DNA of 64,000 nucleotides from Agapetus fuscipes (GCA_951799405.1 OX637334.1:9982001-10046000); one strand, 5' to 3'. Positions 42,201-52,167 are shown, counted from the first letter of the stretch. Made by a program: numbers and translations. The notes: generated by a model from the sequence alone, not told the origin.

Positions 42201-42282
42201 TTTTTCCAGGTATAAGCATGATAAGCACGCAGATCCTAGGGCCATTAAGTACATGATCAGCAAATATTTGAAAGAGGTGTAA
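39271..42282 (+). CDS. LINE ORF2: APE endonuclease and reverse transcriptase
   Basis: 1003 residues, uninterrupted. Endonuclease (about 1-260): LQQNIRSIRKN, VLCEAHL (catalytic Glu), VGDFNVN, CLDHFW and SDITDHHTS (catalytic Asp-His). RT (about 480-760): VVTPIFKSGDACNISNYRPI, NQFGFRTGVGTDDAI, GVFIDLRKAFDSVSH, FGIPQGTVLGPILF and the catalytic LSFADDTAMIV. The C-terminal part has YGMVGWGGT and ends KYLKEV. All catalytic residues appear present, so the copy may still be active or serve in trans. The start overlaps the upstream frame's stop (ATGA), suggesting termination-reinitiation. The clade (CR1, L2 or Jockey-like) was not fixed. Confidence 0.92.
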   Translation: MNPDFLHEVDNQYNIAQYECHTALECNDVINSKCEDDALFILQQNIRSIRKNLDCFLVNLSCLNRLPDLIVLCEAHLNEWSEPFDIPNYSYFRSNYYINKNSGIVVFVRGNNDNIRVKEIIMNNVNCLQIDYYKNNVLYRIISVYRTHQSNVNEFINELRMLLNECRSMNVIIVGDFNVNVAKTCISTVKNEYMNALAELNFKLCTNLYSREVDGQTPSCLDHFWSNTPLSKLEDICTVVWKSDITDHHTSLFIQRLMNSNNALNDTVRHDEPIKKINLEDLKMRLMNESWKSVYDSFDANICAKNFHDIVEDYLASVEQISVRRQSNKSSKYNRLKPWITHGLVVSIRNKEKLYKIMRRHPGDTNVSDRYKRYRNMLTLLIRRVKIDYFSRKVEQAGSNIKHVWQSINEIINKKKKKSQIKRIIVDGKTMELTQHPIEMANSFNEFFADVGENLARQIDPNFTYGEIEPDSLIDPGFNIFQPINSETVLNIIKDMKGGSSPGYDRISVDILKQNSTSLSGPITHIVNVSLNNGVFPEVYKVGVVTPIFKSGDACNISNYRPITLTSNISKIFEKIVKKQLIDFINREGLLNKNQFGFRTGVGTDDAISRLTSIVYGALDAGEKCLGVFIDLRKAFDSVSHTGLLNKLNRIGICGSVRKWICSFMQYRTQQVRINKIVSSRKITRFGIPQGTVLGPILFIIYVNEIFSLPITSSILSFADDTAMIVRGGSWVEVVRRTNVELTILKNWFDKNFLSLNTEKTNFIPFSLYNRGLPFSLSIAIHSCTNFLVSGTACSCSCPLISQAESVKYLGIKIDSRIRWKEHVETTIERLRKIYYVFRKIRDILEVKTLKSTYFALGQSLMQYGMVGWGGTFKTTLEPLRVVQRMVIKIMLKKPFDYSTLQLYHDFPVLTIDQLYKRAALYQVHKDYFIHGYNPGDIVIPSGRSRRESLLIKVPRKNTATGQHHYDYLGVRWYNALFSRYKHDKHADPRAIKYMISKYLKEV

Positions 42283-42690
42283 ATAGTTGAGTGTTTATAT
42301 TTGATTGGTTTTTTGTATATTATTCTTATCATTATTATTTTTGTTATTTTTTTCATATATCTACATGTGTGTATTTATGTATAATTCCTATTTCTGTATT
42401 TTCTATTTAAACATGTTACCTCTTTATGTTATTTTACTTTATTTTTTGTCTTTCTGTTTTTGCTGAGTAAATGACTAAATGGTGTATATATTATTTTTGT
42501 TTTTTATGATTTTTATCTATTAAGTGATTAATTTTAAGTTAAGATAAGTTGGAATCCTCCCCAAAACACAAGCTATGCTTACTTTGGGGAGTATTTATTG
42601 TAATTAGATTTTTAAAATTTATTTTTATTGTAATACTTTGTACATATTGATAAAAAAACAATAAAGACCTTATGATTATGATTATGATGA
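42283..42690 (+). other. LINE 3' UTR and tail
   Basis: 408 nt, T-rich. It contains an AATAAA at 42660 and ends in a TATGATTATGATTATGATGA repeat. GGAATCCTCCCCAAA and TTTGGGGAGTATTT at 42550-42592 can form a stem of about 7 bp, which could be the RT recognition hairpin. Confidence 0.6.
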
Positions 42691-42712
42691 ACTTAGATTA
42701 TAGATTATAGAT
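42691..42712 (+). repeat. RepC tail, other side of the LINE
   Basis: The GATTATA tail that completes the RepC copy begun at 36873. Confidence 0.85.
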
Positions 42713-43232
42713 TTTAAGTAGATATCAGTCATGTGCGAGCACTCAATTATGGAATGCTCTGAAGCACTTACTGAGATATGTGAAAGGAACTCTTCATTTA
42801 TCACTTGTATTTGCTGAAGGTAATAAAGAAAACTGTATTGTAGGATATGTCGATTCGGACTGGGCTGGTGACAAAGTGGATAGAAAATCCACCGTAGCTT
42901 TGTCGTCAACAGAATCTGAGTTTATAGCATTAAGCTTAGCTGGAAGTGAAGCCTGTTGGCTGAGAAATTTGCTTAAGGATATTTGGGGAAATCATAAAGA
43001 TATTGTCTTGTATGAAGATAATCAAAGTGTTATTAAATTGTGCAATAATCCCCAGTTTCATCACAAATTAAAACATGTTGACATCAGAATTAAATTTATT
43101 AGAGAGAAGATTATGTCAAAAATTATAGAAATAAGGTACATAAATACACAAAATCAGATTGCAGATGTATTGACCAAACCTATTGGTCGTGTAAGGTTTA
43201 AGAGTTTCATAAAAGAGCTAGGCACATTGTAA
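42713..43232 (+). pseudogene. Ty1/Copia pol, RNase H end, after the nested insertion
   Basis: Starts with LSRYQSCASTQLWNALKHLL, the segment that follows the TRPD motif in Copia. It continues with RNase H (GYVDSDWAGD, RKSTVALSSTESEFIALS, LYEDNQSVIKL, KHVDIRIKFIREK, QIADVLTKP) to the stop at 43232. These include the catalytic Asp and Glu residues of Copia RNase H. The frame itself is undamaged here; the gene is broken by the 6.1 kb insertion. Confidence 0.9.
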
Positions 43233-43251
43233 AATGAAACAAATTTATTAT

Positions 43252-43440
43252 TGAGGAGGAGTGTTGGAATACAATATTAAATTTGTAGAGTTGGCAATAC
43301 AGACGCCATCTTTGTGTACATCCGTTTTCTTATAAAAAAGTGTTGTTACCATGTTATAAGCTACCTTTTGAGCAGTGAATAAAAGTTTATAAAACAAAAG
43401 TATTTTTCTCTAAAAAAATATCAAAGAGAAGCATTCTACA
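43252..43440 (+). repeat. Copia polypurine tract and 3' LTR
   Basis: TGAGGAGGAG (43252-43261) is a polypurine tract. The LTR starts TGTTGGAATAC at 43262, typical for Copia, includes a GTGAATAAAAG polyadenylation-type signal near 43378 and probably ends at CATTCTACA (43440). The 5' LTR was not found, so the exact 3' end is uncertain. Confidence 0.7.
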
Positions 43441-43486
43441 AAAAGAGTTATCGACAAACAGCTACCATTTCGTAAATTTTGTGGCT

Positions 43487-43612
43487 TGAATACACCTTGC
43501 CGGTATTTTTATTTTGGATTTGATGTACACCGAACGGTAAATCAATTCCAGCACCCTCGGTGGGGATCAAACCCTAGTCCTCTAGCATTGAACGCAAGCG
43601 CTATCAATCGAT
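43487..43612 (-). repeat. SINE-A, diverged 5' half
   Basis: ACACCTTGCCGGTATTTTTA and CAGCACCCTCGGTGGGGATC (B box region) with a decayed A box. Confidence 0.65.
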
Positions 43613-43919
43613 ACAGTCAGCTTCATAATGCTTATGTGTGTATTAAGTAGATTGCAAGAGGTTGAGCATTCCAAGGAAAACGCTTTAAATTAATAATTGC
43701 CTGATTTCGCAGTATTTAAAATTCGTGTTCAAGGTTTTTTATTCAGGTATAATATTTTCAAATGAAATAAATCTCCACAAATTACTAGCGTTTTCTAAGA
43801 GAGCAAATACCGATAACGTTTATTTGAAAAGGTTCGCTTTCCCGCAGGCATGTCTAAGCTTCCTTCCATTGCGATGGTGTCAGACAAGGCAGTTATTTGG
43901 GCCCATTCATGTTTAGTAG

Positions 43920-44250
43920 TCTTGGACCGGTCCGTAGTCCAGTGGCAACACTTCGGACTCGTAAATGGAAGGTTGTGGATTCGGATCCCGGCGGAGCACA
44001 AAAATATACCATTTATAATTCCTAAAATGCTCTCCGCTGGGTTGAAAATATCATAAAGCCTTCACCAAAGACCGGTCACTAAAAGGTCCATCCAGCCTTA
44101 CAGCAACTGGGTCTTCCGTGAGTATTGGCGCTTTGTAGCGACGACCAAGCTCGTACACCTCTGCGGCACTACAATAAGTGTCATAGACCCCTAGAGTCTC
44201 TAGAACCTAGGGAGCCTCCCGCACAGGATTTCTTAAAAAAAAAAAAAACT
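43920..44250 (+). repeat. SINE-B with tail 1, no 5S head
   Basis: From GGACCGGTCCGTAGTCCAGT through the body to CTCTGCGGCACTACAATAAG, the CTAGAACCTAGGGAGCCTCC tail and an A run. The 5S part is absent upstream. Confidence 0.85.
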
Positions 44251-44374
44251 TAGATAAACGTTATAATATGAAGGAGTGAGTATAGGATTACAAAATAAAG
44301 ACTGAAAGTTGGAAAACAATATTGAAGAATATTATTAATTAAATGAAAGTTTTAGGCTTACACGACCGACTGAT

Positions 44375-44516
44375 GATGCTGTAGAGATGTTTTCCAGGAT
44401 CTGTTTATCATTAAACTTCACGCTGAAGAACCCATAGTAAACATGAGTGAAACGCCCGGAAGCTCCAGCTCCCATAGACCACGGCAACAGATCCCGGAAA
44501 ACATCTCTCCAGCATT
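44375..44516. repeat. Palindromic repeat
   Basis: ATGCTGTAGAGATGTTTTCC...GATCTGTT and AACAGATC...GGAAAACATCTCTCCAGCAT are inverted arms of about 30 bp around an 80 bp spacer. Confidence 0.7.
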
Positions 44517-45091
44517 ATTAATTTAAAATGAATCCTCACAATGTCCATTCACAACCCATAGTATTTTGAACGTTAGCATAGCGACTTTATACGGAATGAA
44601 AAGGACGCACTTATGTCAATTGTGTGGGTAGTTTTTTTTATCAGTGTAAAGCATAGAGTTATAAGCTGCTTAACATATCAATAAGCTAAAAGTCACTAAT
44701 GCTAACGTTAAAAATACCGGGCCTTTAACTTTTAGAAATAATACTTTTAATTAATGATATAATATTACCCTGTCAGAAAAGCGGCTTACATCTGGTTGCT
44801 TTATGTATTGATGCGCCGTTATAATTATATACCGCCATTTTAACAGTACGAAATTCATATCAAGGGGCCGTTTTATTTGATCTTCCAAGAACTTTCTGCG
44901 GCGGAAACACGAGCAGGAAATCTTTCAGACAAATAAGCTCCGTTTCATGCAAATCAATTTCTTGATAATTAGAGGTAGTGGGAGGGATCCTGTTGTAAAT
45001 AGACTAACCGCTAAAACGTAGAGAGACCATTAACTTGTTCCAATTTTTACGACGTAAACAAGCTGGTAAACGCTACTTGGCTTAATAGCAG
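44517..45091. other. No recognisable feature
   Basis: AT-rich; nothing supported. Confidence 0.4.
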
Positions 45092-45331
45092 TACCCTTAG
45101 TACGAGTTGCAAAACTTGAGAAAAGTAAAGTTTACGGATAATATTAAAGAGTGATTTCTCCCAAAATCTGCCGTTTTTGTTTCTTACACTTTATGATCTC
45201 AGCAAAGGAGATACAGGGATGAAGAAAATCAAGTTCAAACAAACAAAAACGGCAGATTTTGGGGGAAATCACTCTTTAATAATTGCCGTAAACTTTACAT
45301 TACTTAAGTTTTGCAACTCGTACTAAGAGTA
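45092..45331. mobile_element. Foldback MITE with TA target (Tc1/mariner-like)
   Basis: Flanked by TA. The ends CCCTTAGTACGAGTTGC and GCAACTCGTACTAAGAG are inverted and the palindrome runs inward through AAATCTGCCGTTTTTGTTT. A second copy is at 62796-63031. The inner AAATCTGCC-TTTTTGTTTC motif is also in the TTAA MITE. Confidence 0.75.
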
Positions 45332-45354
45332 CTGATGTAACTTATTAACGCTAT

Positions 45355-46398
45355 TATGAACGTATGAGTTCGTGATGACGTGAGCCTAAACACGTAGCTT
45401 GCTGGTGTGTGTCTGCCTTTAGCATAATCTACGATGAGTTCGTGTGTACGTGTACCTAGGCACGAAGCTTGCTGGTGTGCGTAAAATCTTTGGAATAGTG
45501 TCGAACAATCCTATCAGAAGAATCTTGAACACGCAAGAATTGTCTCTGCCGCACATATATATACGAGCAATGATTCTGCGGGAGATAGAGTCGCTTGAAA
45601 CACTGTATAAATTTAAATCACAATTTAATAAAAAGAACCGCAGTAAAATCATAACACCGCGTTACCCAAGTAACCACTTTAGTCGTCCTAAGTTGTGAAA
45701 ATTGTCTTTAGGTCTTATAAGGCTCATAAAAAGGTTAATGCTTTGCTATTTGGTCATATAAATGGCTTGAGGATAACTTATACGTCCAAAAACCAACTGG
45801 TTATTATTTCAACGTAGAAGTTGCTGACAAGAGGTTAAATTAACGTTATTGTGACTTAAGTTTCAAGAGCTTATAGTCCGATGATCTTAAGGTTGCCTAA
45901 TATTCCTGATTACGTTCTAGAGAGGTTGGCATTTGCTAAAGTGAGAGCTAAAGGTTATCTTTTTAATATTGTTAGAACCATAAAGTAAAATAATGTTGAA
46001 ATTGCTTTAGGTTGTATAAGACTTGTCTAGGCAAACAAATTAGGACTGCGTGGTAAGAACCTAAACCAATAGGTTGTCTTCAGGAGCTACAAGTATAATA
46101 TTATAATGCTTTAAAAGGCATTCTCAACAGCTGTTGTTGTCTACGGAATTTCAAAGCAATACGTTGCCTAGTAAGATGAACCGACACAGGGTGATATCAA
46201 AGAAATTCAATGGAAATTTTAAACGTTAAGTCCGTAATTTTTTTTTACGAATTATCAATACACCGGTAAGTTTTTATTATTTTTTATGGTAGGTAGTTCG
46301 GTGAATGGTAAAGACTACAAAGCATCTTAAATATTACTATTATTATTCATTTATTGTATTATTATTAATTATATATTTCTATTATTATTAATTATTTA
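45355..46398. other. Unclassified repeat region
   Basis: A partial direct duplication (GAGTTCGTG..ACGTG..CACG-AGCTTGCTGGTGTG) is at 45366-45481. From about 45664 (GTTACCCAAGTAACCAC) onward the text is rich in AAGGTT and resembles, in inverse, 49040-49370, which ends GGTTACTTGGGTATCG. A decayed transposon about 3.7 kb long is possible. Confidence 0.35.
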
Positions 46399-46660
46399 TT
46401 TTCCTTGACTGATAGGTTGGTATGCGGCTGACCACCCATACTGTAAAAAATGGTTCACTTTGCCAATTTCACCCCTGTTTCAGGGAAGGTCAGCAAGAGT
46501 TGCAGAGATTATGTTCATTTGAGTTTTTTTTTATTGTAGGTCCACATGCGGCATGTGTAAGCGCGAAATTATGCGTGTCTGCTTGTGGGAATACATTTAA
46601 TATGAATCTCAAATGATACATATCTTTGCAGCTAAGATTAAGATTTAGATTTTTAGATAT
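46399..46660 (+). repeat. RepC copy
   Basis: Complete copy (CCTTGACTGATAGGTTGGTA to GCAGCTAAGATTAAGATTT). Confidence 0.85.
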
Positions 46661-46724
46661 ATATATGTATATGATTTATTTTTTTGTTTTTTGGAAACAT
46701 CGTTAAAATAAAGAAATAAATCAT

Positions 46725-46815
46725 ATTCCATGTCGTGAATTTTTTTATCTAAACATATATGTAAGTATATATTTAGATAATTTTTTTCACGACGTGGAAT
46801 ATGATTTTGTTTTTT
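46725..46815. repeat. Short palindrome
   Basis: CATATTCCATGTCGTGAATT and AATTTTTTTCACGACGTGGA are inverted arms; GTTTTTTGGAAACATCG flanks on both sides as a direct repeat. Confidence 0.75.
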
Positions 46816-46900
46816 GGAAACATCGTTTGATTTTTATTATTTAATAGGTGAATTTTCGGCCTCGCAAGGGAAGCCATCTTCGGACCTTTAGAGTTATAAC

Positions 46901-47199
46901 GTTATAATAAAACTAAGTGTAAATATTATGTGCTGAATCTTTTCGGGGGTAGTCGGCTACTTCCGGTAGCGGTCGGGGGTCTTCGGCAATCTCCGCCATA
47001 GATTTCTTGCAGGACCGTCCGGCGTTGTCGGTCCACTCCGTCTGGAGCCGCTCCGGAGTGGTTCGGGCGTTCTCGGTAGCCTGGTATGTAGTGAAAGCTG
47101 TATCGCCGGTGGTGCCGAAGACCCCTGACCGCTACCGGAAGTAGCCGACTACCCCCGAAAAGATTCAGCATATAATATTTACACTTGGTTTTGTTATAC
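46901..47199. mobile_element. GC-rich foldback MITE
   Basis: Arms of about 100 bp: the left has TAAGTGTAAATATTATGTGC and CGGGGGTAGTCGGCTACTTC, the right is its complement with few differences. The arms and core are GC-rich in an AT-rich region, so base composition marks it as a recent arrival. The open frame on the minus strand merely reflects the palindrome. Confidence 0.85.
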
Positions 47200-47223
47200 T
47201 TAGTCTTATATATATTATATATA

Positions 47224-47779
47224 TGGGGCTGTCCATATATAACGTCATTCGCATTAAGGGGGGGGGGGAGTCTGGTCTGCAGATGATGGCAAATGATGTA
47301 CGAGTACCAAAAGTGACGTTGTTCTTGTAAATACCAATTTCTACAAAATATACAAAATATTATGTAAGTTATATCTATAATATCTATAATCTATAATCTA
47401 AGTTGCAAGGATATATTCATTTAAAGCTCTCAGATGTAAGCCCACAAACCAACAGTGTAGTTCGCGCTTACAAATGCTGAATGTGTACTTACAAATAAAA
47501 TCCAAACCTCAAATGAACATAAGCCCCACAACTTTTGCCGACCTTCCCTGAAACAGGGGTAACATTGGCAAAGTGAACCATTTTTTACAGTTTGGGTGGT
47601 CAGCCTCATACCAACCTATAAGTCAAGGAAATTATATAATATTATTAATTATTAAGCTCATCCATTATTACAGCAAGAGGGGGGGGGGTCATTAGATAAT
47701 GACTATAGGATGATTGTAAGGGGGGGGGGGGGGGTCGAAAATCGGCCAAAATCGATGACGTAATTTATGGACGGCCCCT
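47224..47779. mobile_element. MITE with GGGGC(C/T)GTCCAT ends and nested RepC
   Basis: GGGGCTGTCCATATATAACG on the left and the complement of GGGGCCGTCCATAAATTACG on the right. G runs occur just inside the left end and near the right end. A RepC copy (47375-47631) sits in the middle. Such ends recur in many animal genomes; I do not assign a superfamily. Confidence 0.7.
47375..47631 (-). repeat. RepC copy
   Basis: Complete minus-strand copy nested in a MITE. Confidence 0.85.
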
Positions 47780-47806
47780 TTATATATTATATATATTATA
47801 CTAAGG

Positions 47807-48060
47807 TCTTAGCTAAATAGTTACAGTAATGAAAAAAATCAAGCATCTTAATTATAAAGCTTGAACAAAATATATAACTGAAGAATTGCCATCACAAAAA
47901 AATATTTAAAAAAACTCGTTTTTTTTACATTTTTGGCTTTTTTCGTGTGTGCTGTATTTTGGAATTTTGTTTTTGCTTTTAATTACAGAACTATACATTG
48001 TTTAGGTTCCGTACTTAACATTTTTTTTATAATGTCAATAGTTTTTGAGTAAATACGGAA
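47807..48060 (+). repeat. TTAA foldback MITE, one-arm fragment
   Basis: AAATAGTTACAGTAATGAAA to GTCAATAGTTTTTGAGTAAA match one arm of 11831-12531, without either terminus. Confidence 0.75.
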
Positions 48061-48950
48061 AATAAAGAAAAAGTAATAATAACAACAGTAAACACAAACA
48101 CTATTTTAAAGGAAATTTTATACAATACAATAATGTATATTTTTTAAAACTTTAAAATAAAATACCTGCGAGTTAAAAAGACAAACTTGACGTAAAACGT
48201 AATCCAAAGTGTTTTTTTAACATTTGACTTTCAAGGGATTGAAAAAATGAACTTACTTTCAGAGGACCCTGTAGCTGTTTTTTTAGCACTCTTTCGATGA
48301 ACAACACGTCCTGTCAGCAACAAAACTTAAGGTAACTAATGTTTCTTCGCAGTTATTGTCGCGACTGACAAATCTTTAAGAGCTCCTCGCAATAAGCTTA
48401 AAGCTGCGAAAATAGCCTTGTGGTTGTTAGTAGCTCCGCGAGATAACCTTTAGCTCTTTTTTTGGCAAAAAAGGTATATTTTAAAGCTTACTGGTAATTT
48501 CTTTACGGCAGCCATATTTTTTCAATGAAAAAAAACTAACTATCTTAATCAACAGAAATATTTTTATTTAATTATGCAAAATTAAATATGGTATCCTATG
48601 CGATTTAAAATACATGCCTTTTTGTATGAATATAAGTTTAATTTATAATGCAACTTACCACCAAACACTTAATTGAAAAAAATTATTAAAATTAAAATAT
48701 TAAATTTTTTAAGTTACGAAAGGCCCGTCTCGTATACAGAACTATTATCCTAAAGTATCACGATAAAGTGCCATTCGCAGTATGTTTTACATTTCCCCTG
48801 CTTTCTTAAAGCCATTTATTATTTTGTTTGAAAACAACTCATACTTATCTATCCATTTTGAAACTTGGTAAGTCGGAATATGGCGCGCACGCGCCATTAT
48901 AATATGTATTTCAATTCACGGCTGTGTAAAAAATCTTCCACAGAAACATC
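48061..48950. other. No recognisable feature
   Basis: AT-rich. AAGGTAACTAATG and GCTCCTCGCAATAAGC-like segments resemble the region at 49040-49370 only loosely. Confidence 0.35.
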
Positions 48951-48960
48951 TCGTTCTCGC

Positions 48961-49030
48961 TCACCCGAGCGAGAGCGAGATGTTTCTCGGGTCCTCTCGC
49001 TCTCGCTCACCCGAGCGAGAGCGAGAGAAC
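48961..49030. repeat. Two adjacent perfect hairpins of GAGCGA repeats
   Basis: CTCGCTC-ACCC-GAGCGAG occurs twice. The second is CTCTCGCTCTCGCTC-ACCC-GAGCGAGAGCGAGAG, a perfect 15 bp stem with a 4 nt loop; the first has one mismatch. Confidence 0.9.
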
Positions 49031-49729
49031 CCGAGTTGTAAGTTGTATACGAGTTACATCCAAGACTTATTTAGAACGTAAACGCTGTCTTGCTAGGTTA
49101 TATTGAGGTAAAATTAAGGTTGCCGAAGTTATATTTGGGTTCTGCCGTAGCTCGTAGAGCGGATCTGTATTTGAGCTATAGGTTTTGGTGTAGCTCTTCG
49201 CAAGGTTCTAAAACTGGGGCCCTTTTAGCACTCACGAGGTTAGTATAAGGTAAATATAACGTTATTGAGACTTCTAAGACTTACGTGCCGATTTCCATAC
49301 AAAGGTTGTGGGACCATTTTGTAACCTTTTTAAAACCTAAATGGTTACTTGGGTATCGCATGTTAAATGGAGGGTTTCCCAGCTCCTAAAGGGCTGGTTC
49401 TGATTTTTGTAAAGATTGACTTTGAAGTAGAAGTAAGTTTTCCAAATAATTTATTTGAAAAAATGTAGACGTAAACTAGTTGTTAACGCGACAGACTCGT
49501 ACCTAATCGGAAAGTTGTGCGTTAGATTTCCAGCGGAGAACAAAAAAACAAAAATGGATTTTATATTTTCAAGGGTATTTCTGTAAACACAGTGAAAATC
49601 CATTGTAATTTTGTATAAATTTATATGAAAAACAAAGTTTTTTTTTCACTTTTGTTTTTTTTTTGCTTAGACGTTTTCGTCTTATGAGGCATCTTCAGGA
49701 GCATAGTTAACAATAATTGTTAACAATTA

Positions 49730-49950
49730 TTTATTGTTAACAATCAAGCGGGCAGTTTGGCAGAGGAATGAGTCGTGAAAACACCAAGTTCTCATAGTTT
49801 TGATATTGACTGCAAATGGTTGAATGTGAGCCGTTCTACGAGTTGCCCTTGTTGTGATGAGAGGAGGGGGTATAAGTGAGGATATTTCATCAGAGCAGAC
49901 GCCATTGTCGTACCTATAGTGTGTGATTAAAAGAAGAAAATGCATAAAAA
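49730..49950 (-). pseudogene. Non-LTR LINE C-terminal fragment
   Basis: The minus frame reads SSLIPPPLITTRATRRTAHI, QPFAVNIKTMRTWCF and FLCQTARL, clearly related to the LINE at 26880-27300. Confidence 0.7.
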
Positions 49951-50095
49951 AAAGTCATGGATATGAATGTGCTGATATAGATTTTGCACACATACTTCTT
50001 TTATTTCATTCAGAGTCCTAACCCTTTTCATGTTTTCTCTCCTTTTTTATGACTGTGAATATCCCATTCGTTTGCTATTTCGCTGTAAGCTACGT
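49951..50095. repeat. RTE-like LINE 3' end pieces
   Basis: ATAAAAAAAAGTCATGGATATGAATG-like and GACTGTGAATATCCCATTCG-like pieces match the RTE ends at 20430 and 7860 in opposite orientations. Confidence 0.45.
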
Positions 50096-50362
50096 TGATC
50101 GCGATCTCAGATAATCGAGTTTCTACTGAAGGAAGAACAACATTTTGAATTAAAGTTCTATTTATAGCCTCACAATACTCGTACAATACTACAACTCAAA
50201 AGTGATATCAAATTACGAGACACTTCCATCAATGAATGTCGGAACACGAGAGCTTAATTGAATTATTTGTCACGCCTTACACTTAAACCTAAAGCTGCGT
50301 TATATTATTTATCCGGCAGAGGCTTCGTCAAACAGGAAGGCGCGACGCTTCTTTGTGAAAGG

Positions 50363-50780
50363 AATGTACCACAAGATGTCCACAGAAAGAATGTCCACCC
50401 GACAAAGTGTCCACTCGATATAATGTCAAATTACACCGTCAGAATGTCCACCGACATAATGTCCACCTAAAAAATGTCCGTCGACAAAATGTTTAGGCGA
50501 CAAAATGTCATAAAATAATAGTAATAACAAATAACGCTGTCATTACTTTGGCGGATTTTTCACCGGTGAACTCCGGTGGGCCTCTCGTCGGTGGACATTT
50601 TGTCGCGTGGTCCTTTTGCCGACGGGGTTATGTCGGTGGGCATTTTGTTGGTGGACATTTTGTCACCTGGGCATTTTGTCGTGATAACATTTTGTCGGGT
50701 GGACATTATGTCGGTGAACATATTGTCGGGGGTGCATTTTGTCTGTGGACATTGTGTCGTTGGACATTCTTCCTTGTCGT
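50363..50780. repeat. Foldback-like array of short tandem repeats, second copy
   Basis: The left arm has GAATGTCCACCCGACAAAGT and GAATGTCCACCGACATAATG, the right arm GTCGGTGGACATTTTGTCGC and many variants in the opposite sense. The centre is AT-rich (about 50510-50560). Same family as 28275-28679. Confidence 0.75.
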
Positions 50781-50993
50781 GAAACCGTATCCTGCAGCAG
50801 GCCAAGTGTGGATCGAACCAGCGCAGCGGCCTAGATGTATTTCACACACGAGGCGGATCCTCTCTGCTATAACTCTTAAGTCTTAATACATGGTTTTCTC
50901 CATCTTGTAGTCTTATACAGTCCCTGAGCAATTTATTAGACGCACTACAGTTTTTATGCAAATTGTTATAACGTAACGTAACGTAAGTAACTC

Positions 50994-51420
50994 AACGACG
51001 TGACCATGTTGAAAGCACCGGTTCCCATAGATCATCGAAGTTATGCAACATTGGGCGCGGATAGTACTTGGATGGGTTACCGCTCAGGTACACCGCGCGT
51101 CGTTGGAATTTTGGACCGGTCCGTAGTCCAGTGGCAGCACTTCGGACTCGTTAATGGAAGGTTGTGGATTCGGATTCCAGCGGAGCACAAAAATACACCA
51201 TTTATATTTCGAATATTGTGCTCTTCGGTGAGTTGAAAAATTCATAAACCTTTACCAAAGACCGTTCACTGAAAGGTCGATCCAACCTTACCACAACCGG
51301 GTCTTGCTTGAGAATTGGCGCTTTTTACAGCGACGACCAAGCTCGCAGAGAACTCTTGAGGTGTGATACACACAAAAACAGCGCTCACCAAATAAATCAT
51401 CCTAATATTATTATTATTAT
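50994..51420 (+). repeat. SINE-B, full length with 5S rRNA head and tail 2
   Basis: The 5' part (50994-51107) resembles 5S rRNA (TTGAAAGCACCGGTTCCC, AGTACTTGGATGGGTTACCGC in part, ACACCGCGCGTCGTTGG). The tRNA-like head (GGACCGGTCCGTAGTCCAGT, B box region GGTTGTGGATTCGGATTCC) follows at 51112, then the body, and tail 2 (CTCTTGAGGTGTGATACACA...AATAAATCATCC, ATT repeat). It demonstrates the complete order 5S-tRNA-body-tail. Confidence 0.88.
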
Positions 51421-51696
51421 TAACTAATGAAATTAAGTATTTAAATACCTAAAATGTTGTTAATTGATTATTTATGTGTAGTTTACTTCGTTATATAAGT
51501 AATATCACAGATAAAACGTGGTATTTGTTGAAAATATTTTATTTTAATAATTTAAATAAAAATAAAAATATTATGAAATAAATTTTAATATTTGGTTGAG
51601 CCACCTTTTGCAGCCATGAGAGCCTTATCAGGCGCGGCATGCTGTTGGTACAGGAGGCTGTAAAAGGTGGATCAACAAAATACTAAAATTTATGTC

Positions 51697-51946
51697 ATCT
51701 ATAATCTAAACTGCAAAGATATGTTAACATTTAAGGTTCATATTAAATGTTTGCCCACAGACAGCCACATGTAGGTTTGCGCCTCCACATTCTGCATGTG
51801 TGCATACAAATAAACAAAACCTCACATGAACATAAACCTTGCAACTCCTGCCGCCTTTCCCTGAAACCGGGGTGGCATTGGTAAAAGTTAACCAATTTGT
51901 ACAGCACGGGGGAGGGGTCAGCCTCTCACCAACCTATCAGTCGAGG
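51697..51946 (-). repeat. RepC copy
   Basis: Minus-strand, subtype with CTGCCGCCTTTCCCTG and GGTTTGCGCCTCCACAT-like changes shared with the next copy. Confidence 0.8.
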
Positions 51947-52167
51947 ATAATATTTTAATTTTAATTTTAATTTTGAACATAAAGTATTTTCAACTAACAC
52001 CGCGTTTTATTTTTGATATTCCCTAAATAATGAAGTAGACTACTCATTAATAATCAATTCACTACAGTTTAAGTATTCAAAGACTAAATTTAATTTACTA
52101 CTAATAATATAATTTGCATAAAAACTGTAGTGTGTCTAATAAATTGGCTAGGGACTGTATGTGGGAC

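Larger units (their letters stand above)
37109..42690 (+). mobile_element. Full-length CR1/Jockey-type LINE
   Basis: About 5.6 kb non-LTR retrotransposon, bounded exactly by the two halves of a RepC copy. Order: 5' UTR (37109-37461, ending in 28 A residues), ORF1 with a PHD finger, coiled coil and zinc knuckles (one frame shift), an extra frame, ORF2 with endonuclease and reverse transcriptase (intact), then a 3' UTR ending AATAAAGACC and a TATGATTATGATTATGATGA microsatellite tail. The microsatellite 3' tail is common in this LINE group. The TSD is at most 2-3 bp (AC/AAC). Confidence 0.9.

Noticed and set aside
46926..47171. 81-codon minus-strand frame
   Set aside because: Product of a GC-rich palindrome; composition biased and without motifs.
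45660..49370. A single 3.7 kb transposon bounded by GTTACCCAAGTAAC-type ends
   Set aside because: The terminal similarity is short and itself palindromic, and several independent elements lie between; not enough to call.
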